Part shown: positions 26,731 to 35,548 of the stretch, one piece after another
Layout: every line of letters starts with the position of its first letter
Position numbering within the stretch: the first letter of the stretch is position 1
Assembly: GCA_012728725.1 (NCBI GenBank)
Contig: JAAYEM010000012.1
Location: 45,760 to 109,759, forward strand
Direction of reading: 5' to 3'
Source: Tissierellia bacterium
GTDB taxonomy: Bacteria; Bacillota; Clostridia; Tissierellales; Tepidimicrobiaceae
Length of the DNA stretch: 64,000 nucleotides
The notes under the pieces: generated by a model
What the model was told of the DNA's origin: nothing
The model's input: the letters and a program-made list of their open reading frames with translations, nothing else
The model's database searches: none
Made by a program: the position numbers and the translations under genes

Positions 26731-28458
26731 TTGTTAAAAAAATTCATATCCTACTACAAACCCCATAAGAAGTTATTTTTCATAGATATGTTTTTTGCCT
26801 TTCTAATATCAGCTTTCGATCTAGTTTTCCCCATGATATCTAGGGAGATTATAAATGAAGTAATCCCACAGGGGAGAATGGATCTTTTATTTAGGTGGAC
26901 CATGGTTTTGATAATACTATTTATATTTAGATATATTAGCAACTATATAGTTACCTACTGGGGCCATGTTTTGGGAGTCTATATAGAGCATGACATGAGA
27001 AAGGATCTTTTTGATCACTTACAGACCTTGCCCCTGAGCTATTACGATAATACCAAGACTGGCCATATAATGTCTAGGCTAGTAAATGATCTTAGGGATA
27101 TTACAGAACTTGCTCACCATGGACCGGAAGACGTATTTATTTCCTTGGTAATGTTAATAGGTTCCTTTATCCTATTGATGAGGATAGAGTGGAGATTGAC
27201 CTTAATAATTTTTGCCTTTATTCCATTAATCCTTGCTTTTACCATGAGCAAAAGGAAAAGGATGGAAAATGCTTTTATGAAGGTAAGGCAGAAGATTGCC
27301 AATATAAATGCCCAGCTGGAAAACAGCATAGCAGGTATAAGGGTGGCCAAATCCTTTACCAATGAGGATTATGAAATAGAAAAGTTTGATGAAGGCAATT
27401 ATCAGTATAAAATGGCCAGGAAGGGCTCCTATAAGGCCATGGCAGAATTTGTTGCCGGAATCAATATTATGACCAATCTCCTTAATCTTTTAGTAATTAG
27501 TTTAGGAGGATATTTTGTGCACAGGCAATTTATAAATTTTGGTGACCTATTTTCCTACACCCTATATGTAAATTTCTTCATGCAACCTATAAGAAGGTTG
27601 GCAGATTTTATGCAGCAGTATCAGGATGGTATGACTGGATTTAAGAGATTTTTGGAGATAATGGACATCCAACCAGATATTGTAGATAAGGAAGATGCTA
27701 TAGAATTAGAGGATGTAAAAGGAAATATTACCTTTAAAAATGTGTCCTTTAGTTACAAAAATGGGGAGGATAGGGTTCTAACCAATTTAAATTTAGAAAT
27801 AGAAGCAGGAAAGACAGTAGCCATTGTAGGGCCTTCAGGGGCTGGGAAGACAACCCTCTGCCATCTAATCCCCAGGTTTTACGATATAAGTGAAGGACAG
27901 ATACTAATAGATGGAAAGGATATTAGGGACATTAAAATAAAATCCCTTAGGAAAAATATTGGTCTAGTTCAGCAGGATGTATTCTTGTTTACAGGCACCA
28001 TAGCCGATAACATATCCTATGGGGACCCGACTAAATCGGAAGAAGAAGTTATAGAGGCTGCCAAAAAAGCTCGTATCCACGATTTTATAATGACCTTACC
28101 CCATGGGTATGATACCTTCATTGGGGAAAAGGGTGTTAAACTGTCTGGTGGACAGAAACAAAGGATCTCTATAGCCAGATTATTTTTGAAGGATCCACCA
28201 ATTCTAATTTTAGACGAGGCTACCTCAGCCTTGGATAATGAGACTGAAATAATGATTCAAAAATCTTTAGAGGAGTTAGCCAAGGGCAGAACCACCTTGG
28301 TAATTGCCCACAGATTGTCTACCATAAAGAATGCAGATGAAATATTGGTTCTAACCAATGAAGGAATCGAGGAAAGGGGAACCCACCAGGAATTGTTGGA
28401 AAAGGATGGGATATATGCAAGACTATATAATGCCCAGTTTAAAGGTTTAGTTTCATAA
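26731..28458 (+). CDS. ABC exporter half-transporter (MsbA/LmrA type)
   Basis: This 575-residue protein has six N-terminal transmembrane helices (residues 1-310) fused to a nucleotide-binding domain. It should act as a homodimer exporting lipids, drugs or peptides. The NBD has Walker A GPSGAGKTT, Q-loop LVQQDVFLFTGT, signature LSGGQKQR, Walker B ILILDEATSALD and the H-loop VIAHRLST. There is no peptidase domain and no dedicated substrate gene nearby, so the cargo is unknown. The start is TTG after an AAGGAGGAGG site. Confidence 0.9.
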   Translation: MLKKFISYYKPHKKLFFIDMFFAFLISAFDLVFPMISREIINEVIPQGRMDLLFRWTMVLIILFIFRYISNYIVTYWGHVLGVYIEHDMRKDLFDHLQTLPLSYYDNTKTGHIMSRLVNDLRDITELAHHGPEDVFISLVMLIGSFILLMRIEWRLTLIIFAFIPLILAFTMSKRKRMENAFMKVRQKIANINAQLENSIAGIRVAKSFTNEDYEIEKFDEGNYQYKMARKGSYKAMAEFVAGINIMTNLLNLLVISLGGYFVHRQFINFGDLFSYTLYVNFFMQPIRRLADFMQQYQDGMTGFKRFLEIMDIQPDIVDKEDAIELEDVKGNITFKNVSFSYKNGEDRVLTNLNLEIEAGKTVAIVGPSGAGKTTLCHLIPRFYDISEGQILIDGKDIRDIKIKSLRKNIGLVQQDVFLFTGTIADNISYGDPTKSEEEVIEAAKKARIHDFIMTLPHGYDTFIGEKGVKLSGGQKQRISIARLFLKDPPILILDEATSALDNETEIMIQKSLEELAKGRTTLVIAHRLSTIKNADEILVLTNEGIEERGTHQELLEKDGIYARLYNAQFKGLVS

Positions 28459-28473
28459 CTTTTGTCACTTTTC

Positions 28474-28517
28474 AACCTCCCCTTGCATATTATATATTGA
28501 ATAAGCATGGGGAGGTT
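28474..28517 (+). promoter_or_regulatory. Hairpin enclosing a ribosome binding site
   Basis: AACCTCCCC at 28474-28482 pairs perfectly with GGGGAGGTT at 28509-28517, and TGC/GCA add three more pairs. The right arm contains the ribosome site of the following small gene. It could serve as a terminator for the exporter, an on/off switch for translation, or both. Confidence 0.6.
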
Positions 28518-28522
28518 TTGCA

Positions 28523-28834
28523 ATGGATTATAACTACCCAGAACTATATTATAGAATTTATCCAAAGGTAATGGATACCATAAATAAGTATTTTAATAAA
28601 GGCAATAGGGGGCCTAATCTAACAGAAAAAGATATAGAAGAAATGATAGACCAAGTTTATGAGAAGATGGTAGCTGAATGCCCCGAAATAGATGAAGATC
28701 CTATAGAGAGAAGGGGCAGGCATAGGGTTACCCAGAGGCCCTTTTATGGTAGGAGAAGGTTGGCCAGGGATATCATAAGCATAATACTCATATCTGAACT
28801 ACTCAGAAGGATAAATCCCTACATTTTTGGATAA
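28523..28834 (+). CDS. Small hypothetical protein with Arg-rich tail
   Basis: This 103-residue protein opens with MDYNYPELYYRIYPKVM and has an acidic helical middle. A basic Arg-rich stretch (ERRGRHRVTQRPFYGRRRLARD) is followed by a hydrophobic C-terminal helix (IISIILISELL). The organisation suggests a membrane- or nucleic-acid-associated protein, but I do not recognise the family. The ribosome site GGGGAGG is buried in the preceding hairpin. The gene is flanked by hairpins on both sides and is probably monocistronic. Confidence 0.6.
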   Translation: MDYNYPELYYRIYPKVMDTINKYFNKGNRGPNLTEKDIEEMIDQVYEKMVAECPEIDEDPIERRGRHRVTQRPFYGRRRLARDIISIILISELLRRINPYIFG

Positions 28835-28870
28835 CAAGGAATAGGCTGTTTTCAGCCTATTATTTCCTTG
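28835..28870 (+). terminator. Terminator after the small hypothetical gene
   Basis: CAAGGAATAGGCT pairs with AGCCTATTATTTCCTTG with a small bulge around a six-base loop. A T-rich stretch follows after a few bases. Confidence 0.65.
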
Positions 28871-28989
28871 TAACTTTTTTGTAACAATTTATTTAAATAT
28901 TTGTAATGCAAAATCTCCTTATATATAGTATCCTATATATAGGGTAATGACAGCAAACGACGGCTACATATGGTAAAGGGGTGACATAA

Positions 28990-29889
28990 TTGGACAAAGA
29001 AAAGCTGTTTATAAAGAAAAAGAAAAGATATCGTTTTATTGTGGTATTTATTGCAATATTTATTCTTTTATTTATTGGAACGTCATATAAGTATAATCAA
29101 AAGACAGCATCTGTAGTTGTGGCAGGTGATTTATCGGAAAGTATCCTATTGATGTCTGAAAAATCTGCCATAAATATAGCCTTACAACAAGAAAAAATGC
29201 TATTAGAAGCTAAAAAGGCAGAACTGGAAGAACTAGAGAGGCAAGAAAGGGAAAGGCAGGAGAAGGCTTTACAAGAAGAAAATAAAAATAAAAGAATTGC
29301 CTATCTAACCTTTGACGATGGACCATCACCTAATGTCACTCCCCAAATACTGGATAATTTAAAGGAATATGATATTAAGGCTACTTTTTTTGTATTGGGT
29401 AAGATGGCTGCAAGATATCCAGACCTTGTAAAGCGAATCCATGAAGAGGGACATGCTATTGGGAATCATACCTATAGTCATAATTATAATTATATTTACA
29501 GAAAGACTGCAAATTTTTTGAATGAATTGGAGGTTACTGAAAGGATTTTAAAGGATATCTTAGGAGAGGAATTTGAAACCAAAATTATTAGGTTTCCAGG
29601 AGGTTCCTTTGGTAAGGAGAGGGCACCCTTTAGGAAGGCAGTAGTAGATAAGGGATATGTATATTACGATTGGAATTCATTAAATGGGGATGCGGAAGGT
29701 CACAATCTTTCAACGGATTATCTGGTCAAAAGATTTAAAGAAACCTTTAAGTGGCAAAGACGTCTAATAGTTCTGATGCATGATACAGATGCAAAGCAAA
29801 GTACTGTAGATGCATTGAGAGATATAATTGAGTATTTACAAAAGAATGATTATGTATTCGATACCTTAAGTAATTGCTGTCCTGAGTAA
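28990..29889 (+). CDS. Membrane-anchored polysaccharide deacetylase
   Basis: This 299-residue protein has a basic N-terminus, one transmembrane helix (about 14-32) and a coiled-coil stalk rich in Glu and Arg (65-100). A NodB carbohydrate esterase 4 domain follows. Catalytic motifs are LTFDDGPS (Asp109, Asp110), the metal-binding GNHTYSH (His160, His164) and RFPGGSFG, with VLMHDT near the C-terminus. It most likely deacetylates GlcNAc in peptidoglycan outside the membrane. The start is TTG after AAGGGGTGA. The 120-nt leader contains nothing I can name. Confidence 0.9.
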   Translation: MDKEKLFIKKKKRYRFIVVFIAIFILLFIGTSYKYNQKTASVVVAGDLSESILLMSEKSAINIALQQEKMLLEAKKAELEELERQERERQEKALQEENKNKRIAYLTFDDGPSPNVTPQILDNLKEYDIKATFFVLGKMAARYPDLVKRIHEEGHAIGNHTYSHNYNYIYRKTANFLNELEVTERILKDILGEEFETKIIRFPGGSFGKERAPFRKAVVDKGYVYYDWNSLNGDAEGHNLSTDYLVKRFKETFKWQRRLIVLMHDTDAKQSTVDALRDIIEYLQKNDYVFDTLSNCCPE

Positions 29890-29904
29890 CAGCAATTACT
29901 TTTA
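29869..29904 (+). terminator. Terminator overlapping the deacetylase stop codon
   Basis: A perfect 12-bp stem (AGTAATTGCTGT with its complement) has an 8-nt loop containing the stop codon and is followed by TTTT. Confidence 0.8.
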
Positions 29905-30024
29905 TAATGATATGGAAAGTTATTACTTATTTTTCATTTATTTAAAGTTAACTTATATAGGATAATAAAGACCTTATTATAATATATTATTATAATTTTT
30001 TTATTTTAATGGAGGGTAATTCAA

Positions 30025-30726
30025 ATGGCAGATAATAAAATTCTTGTGGTAGAAGATGAGGAGCCTATTAGAAAATTTATTAAGATCAATTTAGAAAGGG
30101 AAGGCTTTATAGTCAGGGAAGGGGCAAGTGGTGAAGAAGGTTTAAGTATAGCTAGAAAGGAAAATATTGATGTAGTGGTACTGGATATAATGCTTCCTGG
30201 AATAGATGGATTTCAGGTTTGTAAAATACTTAGAGAGGAATTTCCCACTATTGGGATAATAATGCTTACCGCTAAATCTCAAGATATAGATAAGATAATG
30301 GGTCTTGAATATGGAACTGATGATTATATGGTAAAACCCTTTAATCCTATGGAGCTGGTTCTTAGGATAAAATCCTTACTTAGGAGAATGGAATTATCTA
30401 AGGATGATAAACAGGATATTATAGTAGATAAGCCCTTTAAGATAGACAAATATTCCAGAAGATTTTATAAAGGGGATGTGGATATTGAACTAACTCCCAC
30501 CGAATATTCAATTATAAAACTTTTCATGGAAAATCCAGGCAAGGCCTTTAGTAGGGATGAAATAATGAATTTAGTATGGGGCTATGATTTTGTTGGGGAT
30601 TCTAAAATAGTAGATGTTAATGTTAGAAGGCTCAGGGCAAAAATTGAGGATGATCCCAGTAAACCCTGCTATATTGAAACCGTATGGGGTGTGGGTTATA
30701 GGTGGAGAAGTAAAGAATTAGATTAG
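30025..30726 (+). CDS. OmpR/PhoB-family response regulator
   Basis: This 233-residue regulator has a receiver domain with phospho-acceptor Asp54 (VVLDIMLPGIDG), acidic pocket EDEE at 10-13 and the conserved Lys in MVKPF. The C-terminal winged helix carries ELTPTEYSIIKLF and VDVNVRRLRAKIEDDP. It should be phosphorylated by the histidine kinase encoded 9 nt downstream. The AT-rich upstream region has several TATAAT-like elements, one at 29978-29983, but no clear -35. The third gene of the unit is an unknown lipoprotein, which may be the sensed or regulated envelope component. Confidence 0.93.
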   Translation: MADNKILVVEDEEPIRKFIKINLEREGFIVREGASGEEGLSIARKENIDVVVLDIMLPGIDGFQVCKILREEFPTIGIIMLTAKSQDIDKIMGLEYGTDDYMVKPFNPMELVLRIKSLLRRMELSKDDKQDIIVDKPFKIDKYSRRFYKGDVDIELTPTEYSIIKLFMENPGKAFSRDEIMNLVWGYDFVGDSKIVDVNVRRLRAKIEDDPSKPCYIETVWGVGYRWRSKELD

Positions 30727-30735
30727 GAGGAAATC

Positions 30736-32133
30736 ATGAAGACCAGTATAAAGAAAAGGTTGGTAGGGAATTTCATGCTGGTAATTGTAATTACAGTGAC
30801 CATATTGGAAATATTTCTGATAAATGCAGTAAAACAGTATTATTACAAAAGTGTAGAGGAAATCCTCTCCAATCAGATAATGCTTTCTGCAGATTTCTAT
30901 TCCAGGTATTTTTCTTCAAACAAATTGGAGGATCTAATTATAGATGATGTAGATGTCTTTTGGCGCCATACCCCTGCTCAGGTACAAATATTAGACCTAG
31001 AGGGAAAGATACTCATGGATTCCATTGGAGTATCCCACTCTATAGACAAAATAAATAGCCAGGATATATTAACAGCCCTAGAAGGGGGTATGGGGACCTG
31101 GATAGGTAATGTTGAATATGATACTTCACCTGTAATGGCGGTTTCATACCCCCTACTATATGAAGGGGAAATTATAGGGATACTCAGATTCATTTCTTCC
31201 TTAAGGAGTACCAATCAAGTAATAATGAATATAGCTAAAATACTGCTGCTAGTAGGTTTTTTAGTGGTACTAATATCTGGAATTGTTAGTTTGTTTTTGG
31301 CAGAAACCATAATAAGGCCTTTGCAGGAAGTAACAAAGGTAGCGGAAAAAATGGCAGATGGCCAACTAAAAGTCAGGTCCCGAAAGCGGTTTGACGATGA
31401 AATAGGTAAACTTTCTGATACATTGAATTTTATGGCTGAGGAATTAATAAAGAAAGAACAGCTTAAAAATGATTTTATATCCTCCATATCCCATGAGCTT
31501 AGAACCCCCCTTACTTCCATTAAGGGTTGGGCTATTACTTTAAAATCAGAGGAATTTGCTAACAATGATCTATTAAGGGATGGGTTAGATATAATAGAAA
31601 AGGAAAGTGACAGGTTGGCCAATATGGTGGAAGAGCTGTTGGATTTTTCCAGATTTGTGTCAGGCAGAATCACATTAGATAAGGAAGAGGTAGATGTAGG
31701 AAATTATATAGAACAAATAGGAAAACAGCTTCAACCAAGGGCTAAGGACAGAAACATCCACTTCACCTTTTCCTATGCTCCAGACCTACCTTTAATTATT
31801 GCTGATGGAAACAGGATAAAACAGATATTAATAAATCTACTAGATAATGCCTTCAAATTTACCCCTGATGGGGGCAAGGTAGGTCTTATGGCCAGTAGGG
31901 AAGGAGACAATATATTGATAGAAGTGTGGGATACTGGCTGTGGAATATCTGAAGAGGATCTTCCCTATATAAAGGAGAAGTTTTATAAGGGTAAGAATAG
32001 CAGGTCTAATAGCGGTTTAGGCCTTTCCATATCCGATGAAATAGTAAAACTTCATGGCGGTACTATGGAAATAGAGAGTAAATTAAAGGAAGGAACAAAG
32101 GTAATTGTATCCCTTCCAATAAAGAAGGAGTAG
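30736..32133 (+). CDS. Sensor histidine kinase
   Basis: This 465-residue membrane kinase has a first transmembrane helix at 11-31 and an extracytoplasmic sensor of about 135 residues (32-166). The second helix is at 167-189, followed by a HAMP domain (190-245). The dimerisation domain has the phosphorylated His253 in SSISHELRTPLTS, and the ATPase domain has INLLDNAFKFTPDGG and VWDTGCGIS with a late GLGLSIS. The architecture resembles PhoR/ResE/WalK-type kinases without a PAS domain. The signal is unknown. Confidence 0.93.
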   Translation: MKTSIKKRLVGNFMLVIVITVTILEIFLINAVKQYYYKSVEEILSNQIMLSADFYSRYFSSNKLEDLIIDDVDVFWRHTPAQVQILDLEGKILMDSIGVSHSIDKINSQDILTALEGGMGTWIGNVEYDTSPVMAVSYPLLYEGEIIGILRFISSLRSTNQVIMNIAKILLLVGFLVVLISGIVSLFLAETIIRPLQEVTKVAEKMADGQLKVRSRKRFDDEIGKLSDTLNFMAEELIKKEQLKNDFISSISHELRTPLTSIKGWAITLKSEEFANNDLLRDGLDIIEKESDRLANMVEELLDFSRFVSGRITLDKEEVDVGNYIEQIGKQLQPRAKDRNIHFTFSYAPDLPLIIADGNRIKQILINLLDNAFKFTPDGGKVGLMASREGDNILIEVWDTGCGISEEDLPYIKEKFYKGKNSRSNSGLGLSISDEIVKLHGGTMEIESKLKEGTKVIVSLPIKKE

Positions 32134-32137
32134 CAGT

Positions 32138-33613
32138 ATGAAGAAGACCATATTGATAATGCTTATAATATCCATTTTATTGTTAACAGCCTGTGATATG
32201 CAGGTAGGAATAACTGACAATATAACAGCACCCGATAATAATAGATTGCCCCTAAGTGGACAGTGGGTCATAAGTGATTACAAAATGGGTACTGTCAGTA
32301 TGCTAGATGAGGAAGGGACTAAGGCTTACTTGGGAACAGAAGTCCTATTTCATAAGGACTTGGTAGCTGTAGGAGAGGTTTATACTTTAGACCCCTCCTA
32401 TAGGATCAAACATGTAAATATGGAGGATTATTTAATATATCAATATAAGGTAAATCCTGAGTTTTTAGATTTAGAGAATGATGAAATTCAAGTTATTTCC
32501 ATTGTTGGAAAAGAACAGTTCTTTTATGAATTTATGAAGATATCAGAGGATATTGTTATTGTCAATATAGATGGGGTCTTTTTCTATTTGAGCAAGGTCT
32601 CTGATAATATAGAAGAAGAAAGGGTAGCCTCCTACTACTTTGAAGAAGGGGCCATATCTAAAGCGGTAGATATGGCTGATGAAGATATTTTAAGAACTGG
32701 TATATTGCTGGGCCTAAAATCCTTAGACCTAGAAAATAAGGATGATTTGGAAAAATGGAGCTATAGGACCATATTCATTAGAAGCCATAATGGGCATATA
32801 GTTTCAATCCAGCAAATGGAAAATATACTAATACCTAGAAGGACGGGGTTTTGGAAGATAGAGGTAGTAAGGGAGGAAACAGGAGGAAAAATAAATGATA
32901 AAATTATGGCATATCCAGTAAGCAAAACAATAGATGTGTCAAATATAGAAATAGTAAGAATGGATAAGGTAAAAGAGGAAAGTAGTATAAAAAATATATT
33001 ATATGTAGGCAACGATTATATATCTATTGAAAATATCCAATACAGAAGTAGGGGAGAAAGATTCCTGGAATTTTATCCTATAGAGAGCATAGATAAGGGA
33101 ATACCTATGAAGATATCAGACATAGCTGGACAAATAGGCAAGGAAGCCTTTGAGGAGGGTTTCAATAAAGAAATACTACTCCAAAATGAAGAATATAAGA
33201 AAAGTTTAATAGATTTAAGGCCCAATGAAGAAAGTTTTGGATTATATAGAAGAAATGGCCACTGGGTATTTGAAGGCCGGATCCATTCCATTGAAAATGG
33301 AGTATATGAGTATAAGAATTTTAATATAAAGGCCATTCCTCCCAAGGAAATTGTTCAATATGACGAGATGCCTATACCCTGGAATGTAATAAAGACCAAG
33401 GTACCAGATGCATTAGATGCCTTTATATCCCCCAATGAGGATATAGTAATTGTGGTTACCCACAATAGCCTTTTGATATATTTGATATACAATGGTCAAA
33501 TGGGAGATATTCCAGTGGAAAGGATTGAACTGAAAACTGGAGAAAAAGTAATAATGGCAGAGTGGACTGTAGGTAGATACCCTCAAATATGGGAAGAAGA
33601 ATTTACAAAATAA
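32138..33613 (+). CDS. Lipoprotein of unknown function encoded with a two-component system
   Basis: This 491-residue protein has a signal peptide and lipobox LLTAC (residues 15-19). The mature protein is beta-rich and acidic, with no motif I recognise. Only 4 nt separate it from the histidine kinase gene, so it is almost certainly part of the same transcript. By position it could be an accessory sensor or an envelope target of the system, which is inference. A bidirectional terminator follows. Confidence 0.7.
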   Translation: MKKTILIMLIISILLLTACDMQVGITDNITAPDNNRLPLSGQWVISDYKMGTVSMLDEEGTKAYLGTEVLFHKDLVAVGEVYTLDPSYRIKHVNMEDYLIYQYKVNPEFLDLENDEIQVISIVGKEQFFYEFMKISEDIVIVNIDGVFFYLSKVSDNIEEERVASYYFEEGAISKAVDMADEDILRTGILLGLKSLDLENKDDLEKWSYRTIFIRSHNGHIVSIQQMENILIPRRTGFWKIEVVREETGGKINDKIMAYPVSKTIDVSNIEIVRMDKVKEESSIKNILYVGNDYISIENIQYRSRGERFLEFYPIESIDKGIPMKISDIAGQIGKEAFEEGFNKEILLQNEEYKKSLIDLRPNEESFGLYRRNGHWVFEGRIHSIENGVYEYKNFNIKAIPPKEIVQYDEMPIPWNVIKTKVPDALDAFISPNEDIVIVVTHNSLLIYLIYNGQMGDIPVERIELKTGEKVIMAEWTVGRYPQIWEEEFTK

Positions 33614-33651
33614 AAAAGAAAGCTTCTATATTTTATATGGAAGCTTTTTTT
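33614..33651. terminator. Bidirectional terminator
   Basis: An AAAGCTTC arm pairs with GGAAGCTTT, with a TATA-containing inner stem. It has T runs on the right and A runs on the left, and lies between the convergent lipoprotein and glpP genes. Confidence 0.8.
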
Positions 33652-34219
33652 ATTCTTTTATATACCAAATCCTCTTATTGGAGGTAGATATGGCCATTGC
33701 ACCTGCATTCAAACTTTCCACCATATCCTCCTCGTCTATTATTAATCCTCCAGCGATTATGGGGATTCTGGTCCTATAATATATTTTTCTTATTATCTTA
33801 GGCATAATTCCAGGTAAGATTTCTATTGCATGGGGCCTAACCTTTTGGATTGATTCAATTCCTTTTTCCAAAGCAACCAAATCAGGAATAAATAGCCTTT
33901 GGATGGTAAAGGCCCCTAAATCCTTACCAAGCTTTATTAGATTGCTCTTACTGGTAATAATTCCATCGGGATATATTTTTCTTACGATATACTCCAGCCC
34001 CCAGGTATCCCTGGAGAAGCCATCTATTAAATCTATATGTATATATAGGTCCTTATTTTTTGACTTCACCCTATGGTGGATTTCCTTTAAATTAAATATA
34101 TTGCCGGTAAGCAAAAATATATTCTCACAAGGGGAATCTAGGGCGTCATCCAACTGATCCAAGTCATAGATAGCAGCAATTATGGGATTTTTATTTACCT
34201 TATCAAAGAAACTATACAA
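33650..34219 (-). CDS. glpP: GlpP-type glycerol-3-phosphate-responsive antiterminator
   Basis: This protein of about 189 residues resembles GlpP, an RNA-binding TIM-barrel-like protein that permits read-through of glp leader terminators when glycerol 3-phosphate is present. Recognisable segments are NPIIAAIYDLDQLDDAL, FLLTGNIFNL, HIDLIDGFSRD, GIITSKSNLIKL and PIIAGGLI. No glpF, glpK or glpD gene is adjacent, so it would act in trans. I prefer the TTG at 34219, which follows GGGGTGG; a GTG six codons earlier has no site. Its neighbour on the other side is the divergent gal operon. Confidence 0.85.
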   Translation of the reverse strand: MYSFFDKVNKNPIIAAIYDLDQLDDALDSPCENIFLLTGNIFNLKEIHHRVKSKNKDLYIHIDLIDGFSRDTWGLEYIVRKIYPDGIITSKSNLIKLGKDLGAFTIQRLFIPDLVALEKGIESIQKVRPHAIEILPGIMPKIIRKIYYRTRIPIIAGGLIIDEEDMVESLNAGAMAISTSNKRIWYIKE

Positions 34220-34276
34220 TAAACCACCCCAAATCACTATATAATCAATACTAATGTAATTAAAAATATTGTGTGA

Positions 34277-34282
34277 TATAAT
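34277..34282 (+). promoter_or_regulatory. Candidate -10 of the gal operon
   Basis: A perfect TATAAT lies about 105 nt before galK in the glpP-galK divergent region. The -35 at 17 nt (ATGTAA) is poor, so the call is weak. No operator is evident. Confidence 0.3.
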
Positions 34283-34386
34283 AATTTTATCATATTAGCA
34301 AAAAAGGGTAAAGATAGATGCAAAATTTACCTATATTTACAACCAAATACACAAAGTGGTATTATAAGGATATGGGGGATGATTGT

Positions 34387-35535
34387 ATGGACAAAATAAG
34401 TAAATTTTTTGGTACCTATTCTAAAGGGGATGGATATCAACATTTTTTTTGCCCAGGCAGGGTTAATCTGATAGGGGGACATATAGATTATAATGGGGGA
34501 AGGGTCTTTCCCTGTGCTTTAGAATTTGGAATATATGGGGCTGGCAAATTAATAGGAGAAGAAAAGCTTATTCTAAGAAGTATAAATATGAATTCTGACA
34601 TCCAGGTAGACCTAGATGATTTGGAATATAATGCTAACCATGGTTGGGCCAATTATCCTAAGGGGATAGCCAAGGAATTTATGGATAGGGGATATCAGCT
34701 AAAGGGAATGGAGATTGTTTACTATGGAAATATACCTGTAGGAGCTGGATTATCTTCATCGGCAGCCATTGAAATCCTTACCTGTATCATAATAGATAGC
34801 CTATGTAATTTGGGCCTGGACAAATTGGAATGGGTAAAATTAAGTCAGAAGGTTGAAAATCAATACATAGGCGTAAACTGCGGCATAATGGATCAATTTG
34901 CAGTTTGCATGGGAAAGAAGGACCACGCTATATTATTGGATTGTGATACCTTAGAGTATAAATATTCTCAGCTTAAGATGGACAAGCATAGCTTGGTAAT
35001 AATCAATAGCAATAAGAAGAGGGAGTTAGCTAGCTCAAAATATAATGAAAGAAGGACAGAATGCCAAGAAGGCCTTAATATTATTCAAAAGTACAAGGAC
35101 ATAAATAATCTTTGTGAGTTAAACATATTAGAGTTAGAAAAATATATTGATAGGATAGAAAAGGAAAATGTTAGAAAAAGGGTAATCCATGCGGTTACTG
35201 AAAATGAAAGGGTTATTAATTCTATAAAGGCTTTAGAAAAGGGGGATCTATATCTATTTGGGAAATTGATGAATGAATCCCATGACTCTTTAAGGGATTA
35301 TTATGAAGTAACGGGATATGAACTAGACACCCTTGTGGAGGAAGCTAGAAAATGTGAAGGGGTTTTAGGTTCCAGGATGACTGGAGGGGGATTTGGAGGT
35401 TGTACCATAACCTTAATAGAAAGGGATAAAATACAGGATTTTGAAAAAAGAGTTAAGGAAAAATATAGGGAAAAGACGGGATTAAATGCTGATTTCTATT
35501 ATTCCACAATAGGAGATGGAGTTAAAATATTATAA
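34387..35535 (+). CDS. galK: Galactokinase
   Basis: This 382-residue GHMP kinase phosphorylates galactose at C1. Motif 1 is CPGRVNLIGGHIDYNGG, the ATP-binding motif is VGAGLSSSAAIE, and motif 3 is SRMTGGGFGGCT near the C-terminus. Gly-His replaces the more common Glu-His in the first motif. An upstream in-frame ATG at 34318 exists, but the ATG at 34387 has a GGGGGATGAT site and gives the family's usual N-terminus. The next start lies 14 nt beyond its stop. It is the first gene of a complete Leloir operon. Confidence 0.93.
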   Translation: MDKISKFFGTYSKGDGYQHFFCPGRVNLIGGHIDYNGGRVFPCALEFGIYGAGKLIGEEKLILRSINMNSDIQVDLDDLEYNANHGWANYPKGIAKEFMDRGYQLKGMEIVYYGNIPVGAGLSSSAAIEILTCIIIDSLCNLGLDKLEWVKLSQKVENQYIGVNCGIMDQFAVCMGKKDHAILLDCDTLEYKYSQLKMDKHSLVIINSNKKRELASSKYNERRTECQEGLNIIQKYKDINNLCELNILELEKYIDRIEKENVRKRVIHAVTENERVINSIKALEKGDLYLFGKLMNESHDSLRDYYEVTGYELDTLVEEARKCEGVLGSRMTGGGFGGCTITLIERDKIQDFEKRVKEKYREKTGLNADFYYSTIGDGVKIL

Positions 35536-35548
35536 GGGGAGTATAAAG

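Noticed and set aside
28920..28989. Possible small riboswitch in front of the polysaccharide deacetylase
   Set aside because: The GACAGCAAACGACGGCTAC stretch briefly recalls nucleotide-sensing motifs, but no conserved core or stem set could be built from it.
33650..34219. glpP as a regulator of the adjacent gal operon
   Set aside because: GlpP acts on glp leader terminators; the galK leader shows no terminator for it to override, so adjacency is probably incidental.
34318..34386. Longer N-terminus for galactokinase
   Set aside because: The ATG at 34318 is in frame but has no ribosome site, and the added 23 residues do not belong to the galactokinase fold.
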